In this document: positions 44,118 through 52,671 of the stretch, piece after piece
Numbering within the stretch: position 1 is the stretch's first letter
How the letters are laid out: each line of letters begins with the position of its first letter
Notes under the pieces: generated by a model
Database searches by the model: none
Told to the model about the DNA's origin: nothing
Seen by the model: the letters and a program-made list of their open reading frames with translations, nothing else
Translations under genes and position numbers: made by a program
DNA from: JOPF136 sp963773835
GTDB lineage: Bacteria; Acidobacteriota; Terriglobia; Acidiferrales; UBA7541
NCBI GenBank assembly: GCA_963773835.1
Contig: CAVZCQ010000001.1
Coordinates: 124,001-188,000, forward strand
DNA length: 64,000 nt
Direction of reading: 5' to 3'

Positions 44118-45275
44118 CTATCCGAGGCGGAGCATGCGGTCGAGCGCGACGCGCGCCCATTGACGCTGGTCCTCGGGAACGCTGATGCGATTCACCACGC
44201 AGCCTTCCACCAGGTTATCGAGCGCCCAGAGCAGGTGCTGCGGGGTGATGCGGAACATCGTCGTGCAGACGCACACATGAGGGTCGAGCGAGAGGATGGT
44301 GCGGTCGGGAAGCGTCTTCGCCAGCCGGTTGACGAGATGGATTTCCGTGCCCACCGCCCAGGACGTGCCAGCGGAGGCAGCCGTGATTTTCTTGATGATT
44401 CCCTCGGTCGAGCCGGTGTCGTCCGCCTTCTGGACCACCTCGAAGCTGCATTCCGGATGCACGATGACTCGGATGCCGGGATGCTCGGCGCGCACGCGGT
44501 CCACATGCTGAGGCAGGAAGCGCTGGTGCACAGAACAGTAGCCTTTCCAGAGGATCATCTTTGCGCGGCGGATGGCTTCTTCCGTATTGCCGCCCATTTC
44601 CTGGTCGGGGTCCCATACCACCATCTGGTCGAGCGGGATGCCCATGCCGTAAGCGGTGTTGCGGCCCAGGTGCTCGTCGGGAAGAAACAACACCCGCTGG
44701 CCCTGGGTGAATGCCCACTCGAGCACGCGCGCCGCGTTGGAACTGGTGACCACGGAGCCGCCGTGCTCCCCGGTGAATGCTTTGATCGCCGCCGTCGAAT
44801 TCATGTAAGTGACCGGAACGACGCCCAGTCCGCCGACCGATTCCAATTCCGCCCAGCACGTTTCCACCTGGCCGATCTCAGCCATGTCTGCCATCGAGCA
44901 GCCCGCGTTCAGGTCCGGCAGGATCACCACCTGGCCGGGGCGCCGGAGCACGTCCGCGCTCTCGGCCATGAAATGCACGCCGCAGAAGACGATGTATTTT
45001 GCGTCGCATCCGGCGGCCTGCTGGGCCAGCTTCAGAGAGTCGCCGCGGAAGCGGGCGAAGCGGATCACCTCGTCGCGCTGGTAGTGATGGCCCAGGATCA
45101 CCAGGTCGGAGCCGAGTTTTTCGACGGCAGCACCGATGCGTTCGTCGAGCGTTGTGTCCGGCACGAGCAGGTAGCTCGAGAGGTCGCAGCCCACGCCCTT
45201 CTCCATCTCCGGAACGCGCAGGGTGTCCGGCTGTGGCTGTGCCGTGAGCCTTCCGAGTTCAATCAGTTGCTGCAT
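44118..45275 (-). CDS. nadA: Quinolinate synthase A
   Basis: [4Fe-4S] enzyme condensing iminoaspartate and DHAP to quinolinate for NAD. 385 residues from MQQLIELGRL. The cluster cysteines lie in IVFCGVHFMAESADV, HPECSFEVVQKADDTGSTEG and HVCVCTTMFRITP. LVILGHHYQRDEVI is the family N-terminal motif. The ATG at 45275 was chosen; the in-frame extension upstream to 45521 is Arg/Ser-rich and unlike NadA. nadB and nadC are not in the window. Confidence 0.94.
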   Translation of the reverse strand: MQQLIELGRLTAQPQPDTLRVPEMEKGVGCDLSSYLLVPDTTLDERIGAAVEKLGSDLVILGHHYQRDEVIRFARFRGDSLKLAQQAAGCDAKYIVFCGVHFMAESADVLRRPGQVVILPDLNAGCSMADMAEIGQVETCWAELESVGGLGVVPVTYMNSTAAIKAFTGEHGGSVVTSSNAARVLEWAFTQGQRVLFLPDEHLGRNTAYGMGIPLDQMVVWDPDQEMGGNTEEAIRRAKMILWKGYCSVHQRFLPQHVDRVRAEHPGIRVIVHPECSFEVVQKADDTGSTEGIIKKITAASAGTSWAVGTEIHLVNRLAKTLPDRTILSLDPHVCVCTTMFRITPQHLLWALDNLVEGCVVNRISVPEDQRQWARVALDRMLRLG

Positions 45276-45393
45276 GTCTGTGGATGTCCCTGCCAGCCTT
45301 GGCCCTATTGTCTCTCGAAGGCAGCGGTTATGCCAGCCAATCCCGCTCTGACCCCTGGCGGCCGGTCCGAATGCTACTCCAGCGGGATGCGCT

Positions 45394-46377
45394 CTAGCCT
45401 CCGATGAACACCATGGTGCGCGAGGGAGGGACGAAATCCGGCTCGTTGATCCGGTGGCCCTGCTCCTTTTCGTGCACCTTCTCTTGGATGAATTCCGCGA
45501 GGTCGCGGTCACTCGCCCCATTCCGCAGGAACGGCCGCAGGTCGTGGTCCTGCTGGCTGAACAGGCAGGTGCGCAGCTTCCCGTCTGCGGTGATGCGGAT
45601 GCGGGAACAGTGCCCGCAGAACGGCTCCGTTACCGGAGAAATCAGCCCGATTTCGCCGGGCGCGCCGTCCGCAAAACGGTATTTCCGCGCCGTCTCGCTT
45701 GTGGCGTGGGGAATCTGCTCGAGCGGCCAGCGAGCTTCGATGCGGCGCCGCACTTCCGCGGCCGGAACCACCACCTCCCGCGACCAGTGCCGGTCCGCGT
45801 CCAGCGGCATGAACTCGATGAACCGCATGACGATGCCGGTCCGCCGAGCGAGCTCGGCAAACGCTTCCACTTCGTCGTCGTTCAGCCCGCGGACGAGCAC
45901 CGCATTCACCTTCACCGGCCGGAGCGAACTGGCCTGTGCCGCGAGGATGCCGTCCATCACGCTCCGGAATTTGCGCGTGCGCGTGACGCGTTCAAATTTT
46001 TCCGCATCCAGCGAATCCAGGCTGATATTGATGCGGTGCAGTCCGGCCGCAATCAGCCGGTCGCAGCTTTCCACCAGCATCTGGCCATTGGTGGTCATGG
46101 ACAGGTCGTGGAAGCCGAGGTCGCGCAGGCGGGAAATGAACTCGATGACGCCGGGGCGGACCATGGGCTCGCCGCCCGTGACCCGCACCTTCTCGAGTTC
46201 GAAGCCGCGCATCACCCGCGCCACGCGCGTCAGCTCGTCCCAGGTGAGCAACTCGTCCTCGGGGCGGTAATTTTCCGGATCCGCCGAACGGCAATAGACG
46301 CACCGGAAATTGCACCGGTCGGTCACCGAAATACGCACGTCGGTGATGCGGCGCCCGAATTTGTCGTGCAGCGGCAT
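45394..46377 (-). CDS. moaA: GTP 3',8-cyclase MoaA
   Basis: First step of molybdenum cofactor synthesis. 327 residues. The radical SAM motif CNFRCVYCRS (CX3CX2C) and the C-terminal second cluster FCGHCSRIRITADGKLRTCL are both complete, with RVTGGEP for SAM binding. The chain ends in the required Gly-Gly (MVFIGG). Starting at MPLHDKFGRR (46377) fits the family; the longer in-frame start adds a basic non-conserved segment. Other moa genes are not nearby. It is transcribed towards nadA with a 118-nt spacer. Confidence 0.95.
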   Translation of the reverse strand: MPLHDKFGRRITDVRISVTDRCNFRCVYCRSADPENYRPEDELLTWDELTRVARVMRGFELEKVRVTGGEPMVRPGVIEFISRLRDLGFHDLSMTTNGQMLVESCDRLIAAGLHRINISLDSLDAEKFERVTRTRKFRSVMDGILAAQASSLRPVKVNAVLVRGLNDDEVEAFAELARRTGIVMRFIEFMPLDADRHWSREVVVPAAEVRRRIEARWPLEQIPHATSETARKYRFADGAPGEIGLISPVTEPFCGHCSRIRITADGKLRTCLFSQQDHDLRPFLRNGASDRDLAEFIQEKVHEKEQGHRINEPDFVPPSRTMVFIGG

Positions 46378-46655
46378 GATGCTTTGGGTTCCTGGAGTGA
46401 GTTTGGAAGGGAGAACACTGGCGGGGACTGCCAGCCACCCCGGAGGTCGTCCCGCGGAGCGGGAGCAGGTCCGGGCGTTCTTCCTTTCCAAGCACGGGAG
46501 GCGACGGCGTTTCCGCCCTCACCCTCGGCCCCGTTTCCTCCCGCATCGCGGGAGAGCACGGGACGCCGCCCCGGCAGCCACAGGAGATGCCTCCCACAGG
46601 CCGCGGGGGTCGGAGGAACGCCTTTAGTCTACCCCCCACATCGTACGAAGGCAAT

Positions 46656-47978
46656 CTACTTCGGGGAATTGCCGCGGTACACCACTCCACCTTTCATCAC
46701 AAAGCTGACTTTCTCGACAACGCTGATATCGTTGAGCGGATTTCCCGGCACAGCGATCACATCGGCCAGATAGCCGGGCTTCAAAGCGCCGATTTGATAC
46801 TGCCAGCCGAGAAGTTTTGCGCCGTTCAGCATGTCGGCCTGGAGCGCGGCCAGCGGGGTCATGCCGAACTTCACCATGAGGACCAGTTCGCGAGCCTGCG
46901 TGCCGTGGGGAAACGGCCCCACGTCCGAGCCGACGGCCATGGGCACCCCCGCGGCGAGCTGTTTGCGAAATTGCTGGGCATGAAAATCGAGCAACTCGTG
47001 ATCGCGCTCGGCCTGTGCGGGCGATGCGGCATGATCGGCGAAGTACTCGATAATCGTAAACGTGGGAACGGCGAAGATCCCCTTCTCGTGCATGATGCGC
47101 ATCGTCTCGTCGCTCAGGGAGTAGGCGTGATCCACGGAGACAACCCCCGCGCGCGCGGCAAAGAGAGCACCGGGCTCGCCTGTGGCGTGAACCGCAACGC
47201 GCCTCCCCGTCCGGGCGGCCTCCTCGACGGCGGTACGCAGCTCGGCTTCCGTGTACTGATAGGGCGTCGAAAAATGGCCGTCGTGAAGGGAATCCGGTCC
47301 GGTTTCGTAGATTTTGATGAAGTCGGCGCCTTCTTTGACCTGCTCGCGGATGACGGTGACGAGCTCGGCGGCATTGTTCGCGTAGGTGGCATTGGAGAGC
47401 ACATGCTGCTCGGGGTTGTAGTGGAGGGCGTCTTCATGGCCGCCGAGAATGTCCACTGCGTTTCCGCAGATGCGTAGGCGCGGCCCGGGGATTTCTCCGC
47501 GATTGATGGCGTCGCGGACCGCGGTGTCGGCGGAGCCGGCGCCTTCAGTGCCCATGTCGCGCTCGGCGGTGAACCCGGCCATCAGGTCGTCTCGTGCAGC
47601 GAGGGTTGCCATGATGGTGCGCTGCGGCACCGATTCTTCCACGGTCTGCAAATCTTCGGCCCCGGGATGCAGGAAAAGATGGATGTGAGCGTCAATCAGG
47701 CCGGGCAGGAGCGTCACATCGCCGAGATCGAGCATCTCGGCACCTTGCGGACGCCGGACGGAAGCGCCGGCTTCGGCGATGCGGTCGTCCAGGACAAGAA
47801 CTTCGCCCGGCGAAATGATTTTTCCGGCTTCGATATCGAGAAGGCGCGCGGCGTGCAGCACCACGACGTGTTTCGCCGCCGGCGATGCGGAATGCGCGCG
47901 GGTGGGAGACGAACTAAGGTGTGCGAGGAAAAACGCGGAGAAAGACAGTAAAGCGGCGTAGCGAAATATGTTTTTCAT
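46656..47978 (-). CDS. Exported amidohydrolase
   Basis: 440 residues with a signal peptide (YAALLSFSAFFLAHLSS). Metal ligands are present: LLPGLIDAHIHLF (HxH), FIKIYETG (Lys), VAVHATGEPG (His), VVSVDHAYSLSD (His) and VGSDVGPFPHG (Asp), as in imidazolonepropionase/prolidase-like secreted amidohydrolases. The substrate is unknown. The start at 47978 (MKNIFRYAAL) gives a clean signal peptide. It diverges from the saccharopine-dehydrogenase-like gene, with a 122-nt shared spacer. The 278-nt upstream gap to moaA contains GC-rich hairpins only. Confidence 0.88.
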   Translation of the reverse strand: MKNIFRYAALLSFSAFFLAHLSSSPTRAHSASPAAKHVVVLHAARLLDIEAGKIISPGEVLVLDDRIAEAGASVRRPQGAEMLDLGDVTLLPGLIDAHIHLFLHPGAEDLQTVEESVPQRTIMATLAARDDLMAGFTAERDMGTEGAGSADTAVRDAINRGEIPGPRLRICGNAVDILGGHEDALHYNPEQHVLSNATYANNAAELVTVIREQVKEGADFIKIYETGPDSLHDGHFSTPYQYTEAELRTAVEEAARTGRRVAVHATGEPGALFAARAGVVSVDHAYSLSDETMRIMHEKGIFAVPTFTIIEYFADHAASPAQAERDHELLDFHAQQFRKQLAAGVPMAVGSDVGPFPHGTQARELVLMVKFGMTPLAALQADMLNGAKLLGWQYQIGALKPGYLADVIAVPGNPLNDISVVEKVSFVMKGGVVYRGNSPK

Positions 47979-48100
47979 AATGCCCGCGATGATACCACCC
48001 CCGGAAACATGCCCAGCAGGATGTGGTGAATCACCAGCCACGCGGGAACGCCCTAGCCGGGTTCTGCCCTGCAACCTTCCTGTGGTAGATTGCCCTGCAA

Positions 48101-49273
48101 ATGCGCATCTTCGTCCTGGGAGCCGGGGCGACCGGATCCCTGCTCGCGCAGCTTCTCGAACGCCAAGGGCACGAAGTCTCCTGCGGGGACCGCAACCCGG
48201 AGCGGGCGCGCCGCTTTTTCCGCAAGGGCAGCGAGATCTCCCTCGTCGAGGTGAATGCGCGAAACCTGTGGGCCATCGTGCGCGCGGGGCGCGGCTGCCA
48301 GCTCCTGATCAACGCTTCGCCCGCTGTTTACAACGAAATCATCCTGCGCGCGGCCCTGCGTCTGAAGGCGCATTACCTGGACATGGCCGCGCACCTGACG
48401 CGCAATCCGTTCCGCGCCGAGCAACTGCGCTACGCGAAGCGGTTCGAGGCCAAAAACCGCGCCGCGGTGATCAATGCCGGCATCGCTCCCGGACTCACCA
48501 ATCTGCTGGTGCGCCGCGCCGATGAATTGCTGGACGAAATTCAAGCCGTGCACATTCGCCTGTTCGAGGAAACTGAGAGCGAAGACCCGGTGTCGCAGTG
48601 GTCGCCGGAAGTGTCGTTCGATGAAGCCACCTCGCGGCCGCGCATCTACCGCGAGGGGAGATTCCACCTGGCGAAGCGCTTCAGCGAACGGGAGCGCTTC
48701 CGCTTCGCGCCGCCCGTCGGCGAAGTGCCGGTTTATCTGGCCGCTCAGGACGAAGTGGCCACGTTGCCCCACGTGATCCCCATGCGGGAGATGGACGTGA
48801 AAATCGGCGGCGGGGAAATGGAAATGCTGCGGCGCTGGTATCGCCAGGGAAAACTTTCGCGTTCGCGCGGCCTATCGCGCGCGCGGTTTCCCGCCACTCC
48901 GACTCCGAGGGGCATGACGCGCCTGATGAAGCGCGGAAGGCTCGCCAATGCGCGGTTCGCCGCCGCGGTGGTGGTGCGCGGCGTGAAAAACGAGCAACCC
49001 ACTCTGTTGCGTTGGGACGTGGCCGTGCCGTCGCTGTTCCAGATCCGCCGCCAGGGATTCCACCGTTCGCCGATCGCCTGGGCCACGGCCACGATGACAA
49101 CGCTCTTCGTGAAACATTTTCCCCGCGACGAGGCCGGAGTGTTCCCCCCCGAACAGTTGCCGCCGGAAATCCGCCGCGAAGTGCTGGTGGGCGCGCGCGA
49201 ACGCGGCATCCGCATCACGCTGCGAACGCGCACGCTGAAGAAAGACGAGGAAATTCCAGAGGAAGATTTCTGA
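48101..49273 (+). CDS. Saccharopine-dehydrogenase-like NAD(P)-binding protein
   Basis: 390 residues. The Rossmann start FVLGAGATGSLLAQLLERQG binds the dinucleotide, followed by LLINASPAVYNEIILRAAL and NAGIAPGLTNLLVRRADEL, characteristic of saccharopine dehydrogenase/reductase-like proteins. The real substrate is unknown. A Ser/Arg-rich stretch sits at about residues 245-275. It starts at ATG 48101 without a strong ribosome-binding site. It diverges from the amidohydrolase gene and is followed by a palindromic repeat at 49312-49337. Confidence 0.85.
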   Translation: MRIFVLGAGATGSLLAQLLERQGHEVSCGDRNPERARRFFRKGSEISLVEVNARNLWAIVRAGRGCQLLINASPAVYNEIILRAALRLKAHYLDMAAHLTRNPFRAEQLRYAKRFEAKNRAAVINAGIAPGLTNLLVRRADELLDEIQAVHIRLFEETESEDPVSQWSPEVSFDEATSRPRIYREGRFHLAKRFSERERFRFAPPVGEVPVYLAAQDEVATLPHVIPMREMDVKIGGGEMEMLRRWYRQGKLSRSRGLSRARFPATPTPRGMTRLMKRGRLANARFAAAVVVRGVKNEQPTLLRWDVAVPSLFQIRRQGFHRSPIAWATATMTTLFVKHFPRDEAGVFPPEQLPPEIRREVLVGARERGIRITLRTRTLKKDEEIPEEDF

Positions 49274-49311
49274 CCCTCCGGGGCTTCCAGCAGCCTACGC
49301 GGCCAATCGTC

Positions 49312-49337
49312 GTAGGGGCGCCGCTTGCCGCGCCCTC
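49312..49337. repeat. Dispersed palindromic repeat, copy of the 1424-1449 element
   Basis: 26 nt, GTAGGGGCGC, CGCTTGC, CGCGCCCTC, differing at two places from 1424-1449. It lies in the convergent spacer between the 48101 gene and the DUF2461 gene. Confidence 0.72.
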
Positions 49338-49348
49338 TGGCGATCTCT

Positions 49349-50044
49349 TTACGGTTTCCAATTCGGCTGTGACGTGAAAGAGAAAAGCGGGTACAGGTCG
49401 CGGAAGATGCGCGCAATTTCCGCGGGGAACTGCGGGCGCGTGGCGGCCGAAGGCTTCATCGCCCGGCGCACCACCCAACCGCCGATTCTCTTCCACTCCT
49501 CGGGGGCCAGCGGCCAGCCTTTCCTTTTGATCCATTCGCGCTTTTCGATTGCGTACCAGTAGCTTTCGTACTTGCGGCCCAGCCGCCGTTTCTGCTGGCC
49601 CAGCCACGAGGCGTGCTTCAGCGCCCGCGGTGCGGCGAGTGTGGCGAGTGTCCCCTCGTTTTTGGGTCCGCCGTAGATGCGGAAGCCTACGGTGACCGTC
49701 TCCGCGCTGATGCCGGCGTAGAGCTGCCCCGCGGCGCGGCCCTTGGCGCCTTGGCCGACCAGCGTCAGGTACATGTGCGAGTGATAGGGCCCCATGCCGG
49801 GACGGAAGCGGATGTCGCGGTTGATGCGCGAGAAGTTGACGCCAGTGCGGCCGGAGAGGTCGAAGGCGGGATCGAGTTTGAGCGCAGCGGGCGTAAGGGC
49901 TTCGAGCAGCGCGCGGAACGGAGCCACCACGTGCTGTTCATAGCGCTCGCGGTTCGCGTCCATCCACGGTTTGTGGTTGTTGCGCGAAAGCTGGCGAAAG
50001 AAACGGAAGATCTCCGGGGTGAAGATGGTGGCGCCGCGCGGCAT
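49349..50044 (-). CDS. DUF2461-family protein
   Basis: 231 residues: FTPEIFRFFRQLSRNNHKPW, then YEQHVVAPFRALLEAL, SGRTGVNFSRINRDIRFRPG and YHSHMYLTL, matching DUF2461 (TIGR02453-like) proteins of unknown role. Starts at ATG 50044 with an excellent AGGAGGTCCT site, which rules out the longer upstream frame. It is transcribed after the epoxide-hydrolase-like gene with about 150 nt between. Confidence 0.88.
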   Translation of the reverse strand: MPRGATIFTPEIFRFFRQLSRNNHKPWMDANRERYEQHVVAPFRALLEALTPAALKLDPAFDLSGRTGVNFSRINRDIRFRPGMGPYHSHMYLTLVGQGAKGRAAGQLYAGISAETVTVGFRIYGGPKNEGTLATLAAPRALKHASWLGQQKRRLGRKYESYWYAIEKREWIKRKGWPLAPEEWKRIGGWVVRRAMKPSAATRPQFPAEIARIFRDLYPLFSFTSQPNWKP

Positions 50045-50198
50045 AGGACCTCCTGAGCGTATGCATTGTAGCTGGGAAGATAGCCAGGCGCAGCGTGCCT
50101 CCCGCTTACGGCGTCCAGAGAAGGGAAGTGCGTGCCTGCGATTGGCGGAAATGGGTCGATTGGCCGGGGTCTTCGTACGGGGACCAGTCATCGTCGGG

Positions 50199-51191
50199 CT
50201 ACAAACCCCGGAGGAAATCAATGAGAGCGTCGTTGACCTGGCGGGGGCGTTCCTGCTGCGTCCAATGACCGCAACCCGGGAGCATGAGCGTTCTTCGAAG
50301 CTGCGGCACAAAGTTCGGGAGAGCCGAGATGAGGTGCTCCATCCCAGGAAATCGGACCACGAGATCGCGGTCGCCGGCCACGTACAGCGCCGGCACCTTC
50401 ACTTGCGCTCCGGCCATGGGCGCAAGAAGTTCCCAGTTCCGATCGATGTTGCGGTACCAATTCAGGCCGCCGCGAAACCCGGTTCGCGCGAATTCGTTTT
50501 GGTAGAAATCCACGTCCTCCTCGGTGAGCCAGCCGGGAAGTGCGCCGGGCACGGTCAGACCCGACAGAAAACCGCCCTGTCGCGGCACCATACCGACTCC
50601 GCCACCCCCCGCTGTGCTGTGTCCCGGGTGCGGCGCATCCCCGGAAGCGGTGTAGAGAATGCCGAGGATGGTTCGACGGACGTCGCGTTCGAGCTCAGCC
50701 TCGGCAACGCCGGGAGATTGAAAGTAGAGCTGGTAGAAAAGTGCCTCTTCGTTCTGCGGCATGATGCTGGTTGGCCGCATGGGCAGCCGCGGAATGAAAG
50801 GCACGCTCAGGCCGGCCACGGCTCGGAAGCGGTCAGGGCGCAGCAGGGCGGCGTGCCACGCCACCGGGGCGCCCCAATCGTGGCCGACAATCACTGCCGT
50901 TTCGGCGCTCAGGGAGTCCAGAAGGCTAACCACGTCGCCGACCAGATGGAAGAGCGTGTACTGATCGATGTTTTCCGGACAGTCCGTCTGGCCGTACCCG
51001 CGCATGTCGGGCGCGACGGCGCGGAACCCCGCTTCCGCAAGCGCCTGCAACTGATGCCGCCAGGAATACCAGGACTCGGGGAACCCGTGGCACAGAAGCA
51101 CGAGGGGCCCGGCACCGCGCTCGGCAACGTGCATTCGGATCCCATTCGTCTGCACGACGCGATGCCTTAGTTCGTTCGTTCCGGTCTCCAC
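50199..51191 (-). CDS. Alpha/beta hydrolase, soluble epoxide-hydrolase type
   Basis: 330 residues. The oxyanion motif LLCHGFPESWYSWRHQL, the nucleophile elbow VIVGHDWGAPVAW (Asp rather than Ser) and the catalytic His in GCGHWTQQERP fit epoxide hydrolases and haloalkane dehalogenases. A loop insertion (TAGGGGVGM region) is Gly-rich. The likely reaction is hydrolysis of an epoxide to a diol. The lid tyrosines cannot be placed with certainty. Confidence 0.87.
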   Translation of the reverse strand: METGTNELRHRVVQTNGIRMHVAERGAGPLVLLCHGFPESWYSWRHQLQALAEAGFRAVAPDMRGYGQTDCPENIDQYTLFHLVGDVVSLLDSLSAETAVIVGHDWGAPVAWHAALLRPDRFRAVAGLSVPFIPRLPMRPTSIMPQNEEALFYQLYFQSPGVAEAELERDVRRTILGILYTASGDAPHPGHSTAGGGGVGMVPRQGGFLSGLTVPGALPGWLTEEDVDFYQNEFARTGFRGGLNWYRNIDRNWELLAPMAGAQVKVPALYVAGDRDLVVRFPGMEHLISALPNFVPQLRRTLMLPGCGHWTQQERPRQVNDALIDFLRGL

Positions 51192-51379
51192 GCCCGGTGT
51201 CTCCTCGCGGATGGGTCTTTCCCGCCGGTTTGCGCCGAACAGCGCAGCGTATCGTATTGTAGAACCGTTCGTACTTACGGTTTCGAGATCGAAGGAATTC
51301 CTGGCTGCGTCATCCGGGCAGAGATTCTTCTTCCACGGTTTCTTTATGCTTCCGCATTTCCGTGATAGAAGAAGGCGCC

Positions 51380-52522
51380 ATGCCAGCCACGGCCCCGCAC
51401 GATCCGCCGTTTCGCGCTGACCACGTAGGCAGCTTTCTACGGCCTCCAGCGCTCAAGAAGGCCCGCCAGGAACGCGCCGCAGGAAGAATCTCGCCAGCGG
51501 AACTCCAATCCATGGAGGATGCCGAGATCAAAAAGCTCGTCGCGAAACAGCAGGACATCGGTTTGCAATCCATTACCGATGGCGAGTTCCGCCGAGAAGA
51601 CTTCTATACCGATTTTTACGTCCGGGGACTGGGCGGAGTGGAAGTGCGCGTGGAAAGCACTGCCGCCTACTTCGTCGATCACGAAGGGCGGAAGATTCCG
51701 GTTCCGTGGACGCAGGTGGTTTCGCGCATCGAGTGGCGCAAACCGATTTATGCCGATCACTTCCGATTTCTGCAATCCATCACCAGGGGAACGCCCAAGG
51801 TCACCGTCCCATCGCCGATCATTCTGCACTTCACCTGCGGGAGCGCGGCGATTTGCAAGAGCGCCTACCCGGATATGGATCTGTTCTGGGCGGACATCGT
51901 CGAGGCGTACCAGAAAGAGATGATGTCGCTGTATGAGGCGGGCTGCCGGTACCTGCAGGTGGACGACCCCCCGATGGCGACTCTGTGCGACCCCAAGTTT
52001 CAGGGGATGATGAAGTCGCGCGGCGACGATCCCAAGCACGCGCTGACCCAGTTGTACCCGGAAATGATCAACCGGGCGTTCGCCGGCCGGCCCGCCTCGA
52101 TGCACCTGGCCATGCACCTGTGCCGGGGAAACAACCAGAGTGGCTGGTTTGGCGAGGGCGGCTACGACCCCATCGCGGACGTTCTCTTCAACAGGATCCA
52201 TGTCGATTCGTATTTTCTCGAATACGAGACGGCGCGCGCCGGCAGTTTCGAGCCACTGCGCCTGGTGCCGAAGAACAAGACGGTGGTCCTCGGCCTGGTA
52301 TCCAGCAAACTTCCTCAGCTCGAGTCGAAAGACCTGCTGAAACGCCGCATTGACGAGGCCGCGAAGAACATTGACCCGGACCAACTCTCGATCAGCCCGC
52401 AGTGCGGTTTCGCCAGCTCGAGCGAAGGCAACCGGGTGAGCGAAGAGGACCAGTTCACAAAGCTGCGGCTTTGCGTCGAGGTCGCGGATGAGGTCTGGGG
52501 TCGAAAGACGCCGCCTTCCTGA
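51380..52522 (+). CDS. Cobalamin-independent methionine-synthase-like protein (MetE C-terminal domain)
   Basis: 380 residues, only the C-terminal barrel of MetE. It begins RADHVGSFLRPPALKKAR and has LQSITDGEFRREDFYTDF, YLQVDDPPMATLCD, HLAMHLCRGN (His, Cys zinc ligands) and the final cysteine in ISPQCGFASS. Such short MetE-like proteins can use methylated substrates other than methyltetrahydrofolate, or act as epoxyalkane:CoM-transferase-like enzymes. The ATG at 51380 follows AGAAGG. It diverges from the epoxide-hydrolase-like gene; the pairing of an epoxide enzyme with a MetE/EaCoMT-fold protein is suggestive but unproven. Confidence 0.87.
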   Translation: MPATAPHDPPFRADHVGSFLRPPALKKARQERAAGRISPAELQSMEDAEIKKLVAKQQDIGLQSITDGEFRREDFYTDFYVRGLGGVEVRVESTAAYFVDHEGRKIPVPWTQVVSRIEWRKPIYADHFRFLQSITRGTPKVTVPSPIILHFTCGSAAICKSAYPDMDLFWADIVEAYQKEMMSLYEAGCRYLQVDDPPMATLCDPKFQGMMKSRGDDPKHALTQLYPEMINRAFAGRPASMHLAMHLCRGNNQSGWFGEGGYDPIADVLFNRIHVDSYFLEYETARAGSFEPLRLVPKNKTVVLGLVSSKLPQLESKDLLKRRIDEAAKNIDPDQLSISPQCGFASSSEGNRVSEEDQFTKLRLCVEVADEVWGRKTPPS

Positions 52523-52671
52523 CAACGGGCCTCGTTCCAGCGGCCGTTTTCGATTCACTGGAGCAAGGTCCAAACTCTGACGCCGCAGTCGCAGCGGACG
52601 GACGCGCATGTGCCCAAACGCATCTGCCCGCGGTTGACTCGCCACGCGATGCCATTTAAGATTCCGCGCGC

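Noticed and set aside
46378..46655. Molybdenum-cofactor riboswitch ahead of moaA
   Set aside because: The spacer has GC-rich hairpins, but the conserved Moco-motif segments could not be identified. A covariance search would be needed to reopen it.
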